From: Pseudomonadaceae bacterium UBA836
GTDB lineage: Bacteria > Pseudomonadota > Gammaproteobacteria > Pseudomonadales > Pseudomonadaceae
Assembly: GCA_002296055.1 (NCBI GenBank)
Contig: DBHE01000251.1
Span: 9,242 to 28,817 of the forward strand
Length of the DNA stretch: 19,576 nt
Direction: 5' to 3'
The position numbers were made by a program, and so were the translations under genes. Shown here piece by piece: positions 1-7,785 of this stretch. The notes beneath the pieces were generated by a model. That model was not told the DNA's origin. It searched no databases and saw nothing but the letters and a program-made list of their open reading frames with translations. How positions within the stretch are numbered: position 1 is the first letter of the stretch; each line of letters begins with the position of its first letter.

Positions 1-110
1 TGGTGGTGTTGGGCTCGGCGCTGATCGCGCTGGCGCCCAGTCTGATCCAGAACTTGCGCCAACGTCGCCTGCGCCGCCTGAGCGTCACGCCACCACCGGC
101 CGGTTCCTGA
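1..110 (+). CDS. C-terminal fragment of a probable membrane protein (5' end outside window)
   Basis: An open frame enters from the left edge (first full codon at 3) and stops with TGA at 108-110. The visible 35 residues begin with a hydrophobic run (VVLGSALIALAPSLI), followed by an arginine-rich stretch (RQRRLRRL) and a short proline-containing tail. This is the usual shape of a last transmembrane helix followed by a positively charged cytoplasmic tail. It has the same orientation as bolA, whose start lies 40 bp downstream, so the two could share a transcript. Too little is visible to name the family. Confidence 0.5.
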   Translation, partial: VVLGSALIALAPSLIQNLRQRRLRRLSVTPPPAGS

Positions 111-150
111 GTTAGACTAGCTGGCCGTGAAACCGCCACAGGAGACAGCC

Positions 151-462
151 ATGTCCTCTACCCAAGAGACCTTGCAGCAGGCATTGCAGGCGCTGCAGCC
201 CAGTCATCTGGAACTGATCAACGAAAGCTACATGCACAGCGTGCCGCCGGGCTCGGAGTCGCACTTCAAGGCGGTCATCGTCAGCGAGGACTTTGCCGGG
301 CTGAACGCCGTGAAACGACACCAGGCGGTCTATCGCGCCCTGGGCGAGCTGATGCAGCGTATTCATGCGCTGGCGCTGCATACCTACACGGCAGAGGAAT
401 GGCAGCAACGCCAGCAGGCGCCGGACTCGCCCAATTGTCTGGGTGGCAGCAAGCGCGGTTGA
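151..462 (+). CDS. bolA: BolA family protein (redox/iron-linked regulator)
   Basis: A 103-residue BolA-family protein. The fold is recognisable from the N-terminal helix, the [16 protein letters not shown] segment (25-40), the [11 protein letters not shown] helix (56-66) with His57, and HALALHTYT followed by EEW (72-84). A C-terminal SPNC tail (93-96) also resembles canonical BolA. Family members pair with monothiol glutaredoxins through shared [2Fe-2S] clusters and influence cell shape, biofilm and stress transcription; partner and targets are not visible here. I chose ATG 151 over the in-frame GTG at 127 because AGGAGA (140-145) sits at normal distance from it and because family proteins start about this far before the first helix. 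A large non-coding block follows. Confidence 0.92.
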   Translation: MSSTQETLQQALQALQPSHLELINESYMHSVPPGSESHFKAVIVSEDFAGLNAVKRHQAVYRALGELMQRIHALALHTYTAEEWQQRQQAPDSPNCLGGSKRG

Positions 463-524
463 TGGGCTCGGCCTGATTTTAGCTTCTGTCATCACTCTAG
501 CCGGACGCGGAGCCTCCTGACAGA

Positions 525-549
525 CATTCCCACGCGGAGCGTGGGAATG
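525..549. repeat. Perfect 11-bp inverted repeat (CATTCCCACGC / GCGTGGGAATG)
   Basis: CATTCCCACGC (525-535), a GGA loop, and GCGTGGGAATG (539-549) form a perfect hairpin. From memory, hairpins with a TTCCCACGC/GCGTGGGAA core are scattered in high copy between genes of many Pseudomonas genomes. There is no T-run on either side, so a simple intrinsic terminator is not favoured. Copy number in this genome cannot be judged from the window. Confidence 0.7.
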
Positions 550-555
550 ATCAGC

Positions 556-790
556 TAGGGTGGAGTGTGCACGGAATCCAGTCCCGTTTACGCGGGCGAG
601 TAGCGCAGGGCTGGCGGGAAAAAGAGCGGCAGCATGTCTGAGGAGCGTAGCGACGAGTTCTGCCGCTCCCCGTCAGGCCGAGCAACGCAGCGAACCCGAA
701 GGGCCGCGTAGTCGGGTGCCCCGGGGGATCGCTAAGGGGGGCTGGGCAAGCAGCCCCCCTTGGCTCGCCGTAAAGGCGAAAGGCTGACCA
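556..790. repeat. Probable Pseudomonas-type interspersed repeat with three hairpins
   Basis: A non-coding block made of successive stem-loops. GAGCGGCAG (624-632) pairs perfectly with CTGCCGCTC (660-668). A second stem, 731-744 with 751-764, has 14 pairs including one G-U, and its core is AGGGGGGCTG / CAGCCCCCCT around a GGCAAG loop. A small stem TCGCC/GGCGA lies at 765-769/775-779. The sequence resembles, from memory, a GC-rich mosaic repeat seen repeatedly between Pseudomonas genes. The boundaries are estimates, and no coding capacity, terminal repeats or target duplication marks it as an autonomous element. Confidence 0.5.
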
Positions 791-902
791 GGCGAATGGC
801 ACAATCGTCAGGTCTAGCTGAGCATGCTTGTGGGAACGTCCAGCCAGTGGGCTTCTTTCCTTGCCTCCACAACGTCCCCATTTCTCGAAACCCCCCATTT
901 TT

Positions 903-911
903 TGCTAGAAT
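903..911 (+). promoter_or_regulatory. Extended -10 promoter element for trhO
   Basis: TG-C-TAGAAT (903-911) matches an extended -10 element (TGn plus a five-of-six -10 hexamer), 55 bp before the trhO start. No good -35 is present at normal spacing, as expected for extended -10 promoters. Assignment is by sequence match and position only. Confidence 0.45.
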
Positions 912-966
912 CGCCGCCCCCAACGGTACGCCCTTTACGCGGGCGCCCACTGAAGAAGAGGTATGC

Positions 967-1917
967 ATGTCTGCAATTGTTGTTGTGGCACTCTACAAGT
1001 TCGTCCGTCTGGATGACTATCAAGCCCTGCGCCAGCCCCTGCTGGACGTGATGACCGCCAACGGTGTCAAAGGTACGCTGCTGCTGGCCGAAGAAGGCAT
1101 CAACGGCACTATCGCCGGCCCCCTGGCGGGCATGGCGGCGGTGCTGGACTGGCTGCGCAGTGACGCCCGTCTGGCTGATCTGGAGTACAAGGAATCCTTT
1201 TGCGACGAGATTCCGTTCTACCGCACCAAGGTCAAGCTGAAGAAGGAAATCGTCACCCTGGGCGTTGAGGGTGTCTCGCCCACGCGCAAGGTAGGCACCT
1301 ATGTCGACGCCAAGGACTGGAACGCGCTGATCAGTGACCCGGAGGTTCTGCTGATCGACACCCGCAACGACTATGAGGTGTCCATTGGTACCTTTGAGGG
1401 TGCCATCGACCCGCAAACCAAGACCTTTCGCGAATTCCCCGAGTATGTGCGCGAGCACTTTGACCCAAAACGTCACAAAAAGGTGGCAATGTTCTGTACC
1501 GGCGGTATTCGCTGCGAGAAGGCGTCCAGCTACATGCTTGAGGAAGGCTTTGGTGAGGTGTTTCACCTCAAGGGGGGCATTCTCAAGTATTTCGAGGATG
1601 TGCCGGCCGACGAGTCAATGTGGAATGGCGAGTGCTTCGTGTTCGACAACCGGGTGACCGTGCGCCACGACCTGGCACCGGGCTCCTTCGATCAGTGCCA
1701 CGCCTGCCGCCACCCGGTCTCGGCTGAGGATAAGGCCTCCAGCCAGTACGCCGAGGGCATTAGCTGTCCGCACTGCTACGACAGCCTGCCGGAGAAGACC
1801 CGCCAGCGCGCCGAAGAGCGCCAGCGGCAGATTGAGCTGGCCAAGCGCCGTAACGAGCCGCATCCTATCGGCAAACCCGCTAGCCTGGCTTCGCCAAACG
1901 CCCACCGGGACGACTGA
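967..1917 (+). CDS. trhO: tRNA uridine(34) hydroxylase, rhodanese family (TrhO/YceA)
   Basis: A 316-residue protein with the two-part architecture of TrhO (formerly YceA). The N-terminal domain includes the [12 protein letters not shown] motif (about 39-50). A rhodanese domain follows (about 120-215) with the active-site loop CTGGIRC, whose first cysteine is Cys177. A C-terminal cysteine-containing region (CHAC, CPHC, about 240-265) may bind metal. In E. coli TrhO performs oxygen-dependent 5-hydroxylation of U34 in certain tRNAs, the first step toward cmo5U. ATG 967 is preferred over upstream in-frame codons because AAGAAGAGG precedes it and because the upstream extension would run into repeat DNA. 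The next gene begins 19 bp after its stop, so co-transcription is likely. Confidence 0.9.
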   Translation: MSAIVVVALYKFVRLDDYQALRQPLLDVMTANGVKGTLLLAEEGINGTIAGPLAGMAAVLDWLRSDARLADLEYKESFCDEIPFYRTKVKLKKEIVTLGVEGVSPTRKVGTYVDAKDWNALISDPEVLLIDTRNDYEVSIGTFEGAIDPQTKTFREFPEYVREHFDPKRHKKVAMFCTGGIRCEKASSYMLEEGFGEVFHLKGGILKYFEDVPADESMWNGECFVFDNRVTVRHDLAPGSFDQCHACRHPVSAEDKASSQYAEGISCPHCYDSLPEKTRQRAEERQRQIELAKRRNEPHPIGKPASLASPNAHRDD

Positions 1918-1936
1918 CCCCACAGGAGATTCATCG

Positions 1937-2584
1937 ATGCAGCAGCGCCTTATCCACGTCATGGACCCCATGTGCTCCTGGTGCTGGGGGATGGCGCCGC
2001 TGCTTGATCGTATCCGTCAGCGCTGGCCTGATCTGCACTTGCATTTGATGCCCGCCAGCTTGCGCGCCAACCACGGCGCGCCGCTGGATCAGCATTCGCG
2101 CCAGGCGCTAGCCGCCCACTGGCAGGCGGTCGCCAGCCTCAGTGGCCAACCCTTTGGCGATCCGCAGGCGCTACCCACCACTCTGGTTTACGACACCCGC
2201 CCCGCCAGCCGCGCGCTCATTGTGGCGCGTGAGCTTGACCCGGCGCTTAGCTGGGCCTATGCCCGGGCCTTGCAGGAGGCGTTTTATGTGGCAGGGCAGG
2301 ATGTGACGCAAACGGCGGTGCTGGTGTCGGTGGCCGAGGCGACCGGATACGACGCCGGGGTGTTTGCCGAGCGTTTTGATGCGCCGGCCAGTGCCGAGCA
2401 GCTGGAGCAGGACTTGCAGTGGGTTGAGGGCTTGGGGTTGGCAGAGCTGCCGATTCTGTTTGGCGAGCGTGACGGCCAGCTGGCGCTGCTTAGTACTGGC
2501 TATCGCCCTGAGGCGGATGTGCTGGCGTTGTTGGAGCGCTGGCTGGCGGCCGGTGAGGGCCGCCAGTCGGTAGTGCTTTCCTAG
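1937..2584 (+). CDS. DsbA-family (thioredoxin-fold) oxidoreductase, cytoplasmic type
   Basis: A 215-residue protein that opens directly with a beta strand and the DPMCSWCWG active-site motif (Cys13/Cys16). This motif typifies the DsbA-like group annotated as FrnE-like or protein-disulfide isomerase. There is no signal peptide, so it should act in the cytoplasm, unlike classical DsbA. The cis-proline segment is plausibly ELPILFGE (about 172-179), with Pro174. The rest is helical, as expected for the DsbA insertion. AGGAG (1924-1928) precedes ATG 1937. It probably forms a two-gene operon with trhO; the substrate is unknown. Its stop lies one base from the stop of the convergent YecA-family gene, and no terminator hairpin is visible between them. 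Confidence 0.85.
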   Translation: MQQRLIHVMDPMCSWCWGMAPLLDRIRQRWPDLHLHLMPASLRANHGAPLDQHSRQALAAHWQAVASLSGQPFGDPQALPTTLVYDTRPASRALIVARELDPALSWAYARALQEAFYVAGQDVTQTAVLVSVAEATGYDAGVFAERFDAPASAEQLEQDLQWVEGLGLAELPILFGERDGQLALLSTGYRPEADVLALLERWLAAGEGRQSVVLS

Positions 2585-2585
2585 A

Positions 2586-3176
2586 TCAACGGCGCTTAGT
2601 GATGAGCGCCGGCTTCTGCTTCTCTTCCGGTGCATTGAACAGCAGGAATAGTTGGGTCAGTACCTGGGGGATGTGCTCAGCCATGTCCTCTACCATGTCT
2701 TCGTCTTCATGGATTTCGGCAAATTCGGGCTGATCGGCAAACAGGCCCGAGGCGACCATGATCGGTAGCAGCAACTCGCTGACCAGCTCTTCATCATTGC
2801 TGAACCAGGCTTCCTCGCGCAGGAAGACGCCTTCCATAAAGCCGATGCACCAGCTGCGCAGGTCGGAGTAGTCCGGCTCGTCACCGAGCGTCAGGTCGCA
2901 CGGTAGTTCCAGGTCTTCGTCGCTGGCTAGCTCACGGGCGATGCGCGTTTTGAGTTCCAGCAGGGTGCCTTCAATCGCTGCCTGTTGCGCGTCGTCTTCA
3001 TAGTCAGGCGTCTCGGCAAACAGCTCGGCGAGCATTTCCGCGTCCTCTACCACCTCGGGGCTGATCGCCAGGGCGGTGAGATAGCCGCAGGCGGCCATGT
3101 AGTCCAGCGCTTCGTCGTGCAGGTCGTCGGCGTCCAGGAATGCTTGCAGGCGCTGGAGCTGGTTGGTAAAGGACAT
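2586..3176 (-). CDS. UPF0149 / YecA-YgfB family protein
   Basis: A 196-residue, strongly acidic, largely helical protein. The signature is the central LRSWCIGFMEGV segment (about 106-117) and the N-terminal pattern ALDYMAACGYLTAL (23-36), both typical of UPF0149 (YgfB/YecA) proteins. It lacks the C-terminal SEC-C zinc motif found in YecA proper; the C-terminus ends in basic KRR. Biochemical function is not established for most of the family; a P. aeruginosa YgfB homologue affects ampDh3 expression, but that need not apply here. AGAGG lies upstream of ATG 3176. It diverges from recQ across 109 bp holding a good promoter. Confidence 0.8.
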   Translation of the reverse strand: MSFTNQLQRLQAFLDADDLHDEALDYMAACGYLTALAISPEVVEDAEMLAELFAETPDYEDDAQQAAIEGTLLELKTRIARELASDEDLELPCDLTLGDEPDYSDLRSWCIGFMEGVFLREEAWFSNDEELVSELLLPIMVASGLFADQPEFAEIHEDEDMVEDMAEHIPQVLTQLFLLFNAPEEKQKPALITKRR

Positions 3177-3205
3177 GGGGACACCTCTCTATCAATTGTC
3201 CCGGC

Positions 3206-3234
3206 ATTTTACGCATGCCCCGGCCAATTGCCAA
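3206..3234 (-). promoter_or_regulatory. Sigma70-type promoter for the UPF0149 gene
   Basis: Read on the minus strand, -35 TTGGCA (3229-3234) and -10 TAAAAT (3206-3211) are separated by exactly 17 bp, and each hexamer matches consensus at five of six positions. The -10 lies 29 bp before the start codon. This is among the clearest promoters in the window. Confidence 0.6.
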
Positions 3235-3240
3235 AGACGT

Positions 3241-3246
3241 TATACT
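3241..3246 (+). promoter_or_regulatory. Probable -10 element for recQ
   Basis: TATACT (3241-3246) lies 39 bp before the recQ start, with AAGGAG (3275-3280) between. I find no recognisable -35 at 16-18 bp, so only the -10 is called. Confidence 0.4.
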
Positions 3247-3285
3247 CTGCGGCCGCTGAATCATCCGGCGTGAGCAAGGAGACCC

Positions 3286-5412
3286 ATGCGCGAGCAAGCC
3301 CTGCAGCAACTGAAAGACGTGTTTGGTTACGGTGAATTCCGTGGTCAGCAGGCCGATATCATCGACCAGGTAGCCCGTGGTGGCGATGCCCTGGTGCTGA
3401 TGCCCACCGGTGGCGGCAAGTCGCTGTGCTACCAGGTGCCGGGGCTGCTGCGTCAGGGGCTGACAGTGGTGGTGTCACCGCTGATTGCATTGATGGATGA
3501 TCAGGTTGCCACGCTCAACGAACTGGGCCTGCGTGCCGCCGCGCTTAACTCCACCCTCAGTGAAGATGCTCAGCGCGAAATCGCTCGGCAGATGCGCGCC
3601 GGCGAGCTGGAATTTCTCTATCTGGCGCCGGAGCGCCTGCTCAAGCCGCGCACCATCGCCTTCTTGCAGTCGCTGGAGATCGCTCTGTTCGCCATCGACG
3701 AGGCGCACTGCGTGTCCCAGTGGGGGCATGACTTCCGTCCGGAATACCTGCAATTGGGCCAGTTGGCCGAGCAGTTTCCGGGTGTGCCGCGCATGGCGCT
3801 GACCGCCACTGCCGATGAGCGTACCCGTGGCGAAATGATGCAGCGCCTTAAGCTGGAGCACGCTGCTTGCTTTGTTTCCGGTTTTGATCGGCCGAATATC
3901 TTTTACCGTATTGTCCCGAAGGACAAACCCCGCCAGCAGTTGCAGGGCTTTTTGCGTGAGCACCGGGGCAATGCGGGGATTGTCTACTGTCTGTCGCGTC
4001 GCAAGGTAGAAGACACTGCCGCTTGGCTGTGTGATCAGGGTTGGCCGGCGCTGCCCTATCACGCGGGTCTGCCGGCAGAGCTGCGAGCAACCCACCAGAA
4101 GCGCTTTCTCAATGAGGAAGGGCTGATCATGGTCGCGACCATTGCCTTTGGCATGGGTATCGACAAGTCCAACGTACGTTTTGTGGCTCACCTGGATCTG
4201 CCCAAGAGCGTGGAGGCGTACTACCAGGAGACGGGCCGGGGAGGGCGTGACGGCCTGCCGGCCGATGCCTGGATGGCCTACGGGCTGCAAGACGTGCTGA
4301 TGCTTAACCAGATCATGGCCGGCTCCGAAGGCGATGAGCGCCACAAGCGAATCGAGCGGCACAAGCTTGATGCGATGCTGGCGTTGTGCGAGCTGACCAG
4401 CTGCCGTCGGCAGACCTTGCTGGGCTACTTTGGTGAAACTCTGTCAGAGCCCTGCGGTAACTGCGATAACTGTGTCGAGCCAGTCGATACCTGGGATGGC
4501 AGCGAAGCCGCGCGTATGGCGCTATCCACGGTGTACCGCAGCGGTCAGCGCTATGGCGTTGGCCATCTGATCGACATTCTGCTCGGTCGCGACAACGAGA
4601 AGATCCGCAACGCCGGGCACCAGCACCTGTCTACTTGGGGCATCGGCAAGGGCCTGGGCGAGAACGAATGGCGCTCGGTTTTCCGTCAACTGATTGCCAG
4701 GTCGCTGGTAGAGATCGACCTGGATGGCTACGGCAGCCTGCGCCTGGCTGAAAGCTGCCGGGCCTTGCTGCGCGGTGAGCAAAGTCTGCAGTTGCGCCGC
4801 GACGTCAGCAAGCCAACCAGCAGCGGCAGTCGCAGCAGCAACAAGCCGGTGATTGCCGACGCCGATCGCGAGCTGTGGGAGGCGTTGCGGGCGCGGCGCA
4901 AGCAACTGGCAGACGCCCATGGCGTGCCGCCCTATGTGATCTTCCCGGACAGCACCCTGGTCGACATGCTGCGCCAACGACCAACCACCCTGCAGGATAT
5001 GTCGCTGGTCAGCGGTGTCGGCTCGCACAAGCTGGAGCGTTACGGCGCAGACTTTCTGCAGGTATTGGGCGCAGAGGGCGCCCAGGCCGACAACGAGGCG
5101 CGCGAATCCCACGAGGCACTAGCGCTGGTGCTGGCCGGCATGACCGCCGAGCAAGCGGCTGCACAGTTGGGGCAGCCGCTGCGAAAGGTCTATGGTCAGC
5201 TGGCGCAGGGCATCAGCACGGGCAATCTGTCACTGGAGCAAGCCATTGATATCGGCCCGGCCCAGCTTGAACGGATTCAGGATCACTTCCTCAATCACGA
5301 TGGCGACGAGCTGCCGGGTGTGCGCACTGTCGCCCGTGAGCTGGACGAGCCGGTTGAAGAGGGCGTGCTGCACTGCATCCGGGCGGCGCTGATGCAGGAG
5401 ATCAGCGGCTAG
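3286..5412 (+). CDS. recQ: ATP-dependent DNA helicase RecQ
   Basis: A 708-residue 3'-5' SF2 helicase acting in RecF-pathway recombination and stalled-fork repair. Walker A is PTGGGKS (40-46, Lys45). The DEAH box is at 138-141, followed by the aromatic-rich loop [14 protein letters not shown] (141-154). Motif VI is [10 protein letters not shown] (314-323). The RecQ zinc site is Cys373, Cys390, Cys393 and Cys396. An RQC winged helix follows (about 405-510), then an HRDC domain (about 525-595). About 110 further residues (600-708) contain a helical region with an HTH look ([20 protein letters not shown]). This makes the protein longer than E. coli RecQ (about 610 residues) but like pseudomonad RecQ. 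The start is supported by AAGGAG 5 bp upstream. Confidence 0.97.
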   Translation: MREQALQQLKDVFGYGEFRGQQADIIDQVARGGDALVLMPTGGGKSLCYQVPGLLRQGLTVVVSPLIALMDDQVATLNELGLRAAALNSTLSEDAQREIARQMRAGELEFLYLAPERLLKPRTIAFLQSLEIALFAIDEAHCVSQWGHDFRPEYLQLGQLAEQFPGVPRMALTATADERTRGEMMQRLKLEHAACFVSGFDRPNIFYRIVPKDKPRQQLQGFLREHRGNAGIVYCLSRRKVEDTAAWLCDQGWPALPYHAGLPAELRATHQKRFLNEEGLIMVATIAFGMGIDKSNVRFVAHLDLPKSVEAYYQETGRGGRDGLPADAWMAYGLQDVLMLNQIMAGSEGDERHKRIERHKLDAMLALCELTSCRRQTLLGYFGETLSEPCGNCDNCVEPVDTWDGSEAARMALSTVYRSGQRYGVGHLIDILLGRDNEKIRNAGHQHLSTWGIGKGLGENEWRSVFRQLIARSLVEIDLDGYGSLRLAESCRALLRGEQSLQLRRDVSKPTSSGSRSSNKPVIADADRELWEALRARRKQLADAHGVPPYVIFPDSTLVDMLRQRPTTLQDMSLVSGVGSHKLERYGADFLQVLGAEGAQADNEARESHEALALVLAGMTAEQAAAQLGQPLRKVYGQLAQGISTGNLSLEQAIDIGPAQLERIQDHFLNHDGDELPGVRTVARELDEPVEEGVLHCIRAALMQEISG

Positions 5413-5421
5413 CTGATCTCC
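5397..5421. terminator. Perfect 10-bp stem-loop overlapping the recQ stop codon
   Basis: GGAGATCAGC (5397-5406) and GCTGATCTCC (5412-5421) flank the loop GGCTA. The recQ TAG stop (5410-5412) lies in the loop and first stem base. It sits between two convergent genes (recQ and plpD). No T-tract follows on either strand, so it may be a non-canonical terminator or an mRNA 3'-end stabiliser rather than a textbook Rho-independent terminator. Confidence 0.4.
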
Positions 5422-5441
5422 CTGTCGCCGTCAGGCCCACC

Positions 5442-7619
5442 TCAGAAGGTTTGCCCCAGCTTCATATACAGCGCCTCGTAGCCTTCTTCGTTGGCACCCA
5501 GCCCGAAGAACAGCGGGCCGAGCAGCGTGTCCATGCCCAGTAGCAGGCTGCCGGCGCCGAAGTAACCGGTGTCAAAGTCGGTCTCGTCGCGGTTGTAAAC
5601 CCGGCCGTATTCCAGGCTTGCGCCCAGATAGAGCGGCAAACTGAAGGCGTTGAGGTAGCTGGGCGTTAGCCGGCGATAGTAGACCAAGCGGCCCAGTTGG
5701 TAGTTTTGCCCGGCCAAGGCATCCTGGCGGAAGCCCGAGAACCAGCCGGGGCCACCGAGCACAAAGCTGCTTTGGGCCACATTTACGTCACTGTCGGTGC
5801 GGCCAAGAAAGGCGCCAATCTGCCAGCTGTTTGGGCCTACACCGAAGGCTTTGTTGGCCATTAGCTCGATCTGCTGGTAGCGCTCGTCCGCACCCAGGGT
5901 GGGTTCGGACTGCCGCCAGCTGATCAGTGCTTCCTCGCCGGAGCGCGGGAAGTTGACGTTATCCAGGGTGTCGCGGTCGATTTCGATCGAGTAAAACGCC
6001 TCATCGAAGGCGATGGACGGTAGCGCCGGGTCACCGATCCGCACCCGCGAGTTACCCCGGTAACGCGACAGGCCGAAGCGGACCTCACCACTGTTGGCAA
6101 TCTGGCGTCCGATATTCAAACCTGCGCCATAGCGCTTCTGGCGGTACGCGACGATGGGCTCGTTGTCGTCGATTACCTCCAGGTTGCGGGCTTCGGCGTC
6201 AATGAAGGGGGCAACAAAGTAGCGCGAGCCGTAGTCCAGGGGCTGATAGAACTCCGTGTACAGCTCCTGATCCGAACCCACCTGCAGGCGGGTCAACCAT
6301 TCCGCGCCCAGCGGGTTGAGACCGTTGACCCGGAAGCTGGCGCCCAGGTTGTATTGGCTGTCGCCTTCAAAGTCATCCACCAGGTTGAGGCCCAGGCGCA
6401 GGTAGTTGGTGCCGGTGCGGCGGCCAGCTGTGTGCACCAGCAGGGTGTTGCGGCCTTCTTCGTGAACCACTTCGTAGGTGACGCGGCTGAAATAGTCGGT
6501 GCCATAGATGGTGCCCATGTCGGTCTGCAGGCGCGACAGGTTGAGCGGTTCGCCGATTTCCTGGCGAATCATGCCCAGTACCACCTCATCGGCTACCTTG
6601 CCGCTGTTGTCGACCTCAATGGCGTGAATAATCGCCTGCCGCTGGGGGCGGATACTGGCAAGGCTGCCGCCTGCGTCGCTGTCTTGCGGAGCCACAAAGG
6701 CCAGCACACCGTTGGCGTTGGCCAGGCTGCTGGCGCCCGCGTCGATGGCCTGACGGGTTGCATCAAAGCTGCTGAAGCCCATATCGCCCAGCGCCGGTTG
6801 CAATAGCAGGTCTGCGCTGGTCAGGGTGGCTAGTTGGCGCTCGGTGTTGGCGCGGGTCAGCAGGGTCGTGGTCTGGTCCATGATGTCCAGCACCGAGGTC
6901 AGCTCACCAGCGGATTTGAGCGGCGTGCCGATGTCCACCACGATGACCCGGTCTACGCCCATGGAGCGGGCTACGTCGATGGGTACGTTTTTGCTCAGCA
7001 CGCCGTCCACCAGCAACCGCCCGTTGACTTCAATGGGCGCAAAGAAGCCGGGCAGGGCAAGACTGGCGCGAATCGCCAGCGGCAGATGGCCGTGGTCGAA
7101 TACCACGGCCTCGCCGGTGGCAATATCGGTGGCTACCGCGCGAAAGGGGATGGGCAGACGATCAAAGTCGTCGATTTCGTTGGTGTGCACCAACAGGCTT
7201 TCCAACACCACGCCCATGTTCTGACCCTGCAACAGGCCAAGTGGGAAGCTGAGTTCGCCATCTTTGAAGGTCAGGCGCTGTTTGACCAGAAAATCGCGGT
7301 CGTCCTGTTTGCGGCGGAAAGGGATGGCTTCGCGTTGCGGGGTGTCGCTCAGGGTTTCCTGCCAGTCCAGCTCCAGCGCCAGTGCTTCCAGCTCGTCAGC
7401 GCTGTAGCCTGCGGCGTACAGGCCGCCAATTACCGCGCCCATGCTGGTACCGGCAATCGCATGGATGGGGATATTCATCTCTTCCAGTTGCTTGAGTACA
7501 CCGATGTGGGCCAGGCCCCGGGCGCCTCCGCCGGACAGTACCAGACCGGTGCGCAGGGGCTCGGCAAGGGTCCAACCGGAGATGATCAGCAATAGCAACG
7601 GCAGCAGGCGTTTCAACAT
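5442..7619 (-). CDS. plpD: PlpD-like patatin phospholipase with POTRA and Omp85-type beta-barrel (type Vd secretion)
   Basis: A 725-residue protein from ATG 7619. It opens with a signal peptide (KR, then a leucine-rich core to about residue 19). The patatin lipase domain (about 22-310) carries the oxyanion motif SGGGARG (29-35), the nucleophile motif GTSMG with Ser59, and the catalytic Asp205 in VDGV; most patatins have DGA or DGG here. A POTRA-like segment (about 325-405) precedes a C-terminal Omp85/TpsB-type barrel ending in phenylalanine, the usual signal for outer-membrane assembly. In P. aeruginosa PlpD the lipase is exported by its own barrel, and length and order match. An in-frame GTG at 7646 would place nine residues before the signal peptide, so I prefer 7619, though neither start has a strong Shine-Dalgarno. 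Confidence 0.9.
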   Translation of the reverse strand: MLKRLLPLLLLIISGWTLAEPLRTGLVLSGGGARGLAHIGVLKQLEEMNIPIHAIAGTSMGAVIGGLYAAGYSADELEALALELDWQETLSDTPQREAIPFRRKQDDRDFLVKQRLTFKDGELSFPLGLLQGQNMGVVLESLLVHTNEIDDFDRLPIPFRAVATDIATGEAVVFDHGHLPLAIRASLALPGFFAPIEVNGRLLVDGVLSKNVPIDVARSMGVDRVIVVDIGTPLKSAGELTSVLDIMDQTTTLLTRANTERQLATLTSADLLLQPALGDMGFSSFDATRQAIDAGASSLANANGVLAFVAPQDSDAGGSLASIRPQRQAIIHAIEVDNSGKVADEVVLGMIRQEIGEPLNLSRLQTDMGTIYGTDYFSRVTYEVVHEEGRNTLLVHTAGRRTGTNYLRLGLNLVDDFEGDSQYNLGASFRVNGLNPLGAEWLTRLQVGSDQELYTEFYQPLDYGSRYFVAPFIDAEARNLEVIDDNEPIVAYRQKRYGAGLNIGRQIANSGEVRFGLSRYRGNSRVRIGDPALPSIAFDEAFYSIEIDRDTLDNVNFPRSGEEALISWRQSEPTLGADERYQQIELMANKAFGVGPNSWQIGAFLGRTDSDVNVAQSSFVLGGPGWFSGFRQDALAGQNYQLGRLVYYRRLTPSYLNAFSLPLYLGASLEYGRVYNRDETDFDTGYFGAGSLLLGMDTLLGPLFFGLGANEEGYEALYMKLGQTF

Positions 7620-7661
7620 GAAGCGGGTCCGGGCAGCGGATGGCACAGTGGAAAAGTCGCC

Positions 7662-7667
7662 ATTGTA
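7662..7667 (-). promoter_or_regulatory. Possible -10 element for plpD
   Basis: On the minus strand TACAAT (7662-7667) lies 42 bp before ATG 7619, five of six to consensus. No convincing -35 is found at 17 bp. It is separated by about 33 bp from the Pho-box heptamers, which face the other way. Confidence 0.3.
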
Positions 7668-7700
7668 TATGAAGCGGCGCGGCCCTGCGGGTCGATCCTG

Positions 7701-7729
7701 TTGTCATGTTTGGGTCATGTTTCTGACAT
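7701..7729 (+). promoter_or_regulatory. Pho box: three PhoB-type heptamers at 11-bp spacing upstream of plcP
   Basis: TTGTCAT (7701-7707), GGGTCAT (7712-7718) and CTGACAT (7723-7729) are separated by identical 4-bp GTTT linkers. The E. coli Pho box is a direct repeat of CTGTCAT with 4-bp AT-rich spacers (11-bp period). Matches to that heptamer are 6/7, 5/7 and 6/7. Orientation points to plcP, whose ATG lies 56 bp downstream. CTGACA (7723-7728) could also act as a -35; only weak -10 candidates follow (for example TATGGT 7751-7756), which is common for activator-dependent promoters. Confidence 0.65.
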
Positions 7730-7785
7730 GCGGCAGTCACTGCCCGGCGATATGGTCTTCCTAACTTCCCAAGGAGGACAGCCGC

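Larger units (their letters stand above)
463..966. other. 504-bp intergenic region with repeat-like hairpins
   Basis: No convincing gene lies between bolA and trhO. Short open frames on both strands are arginine/proline/alanine-rich translations of GC-rich repeat DNA, without ribosome binding sites or recognisable domains. The left end (463-520) is featureless. From about 521 to 790 there is a chain of strong inverted repeats, listed separately. The right end (860-966) is AT-richer and carries the probable trhO promoter and Shine-Dalgarno sequence. Confidence 0.75.

Noticed and set aside
560..787. 75-codon open frame in the bolA-trhO spacer
   Set aside because: It is a translation of the hairpin repeat with no ribosome binding site; similar spurious proteins are common in pseudomonad annotation.
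3475..4362. Open frame of 295 codons antisense to recQ
   Set aside because: It overlaps the helicase core motifs on the opposite strand and has no family resemblance.
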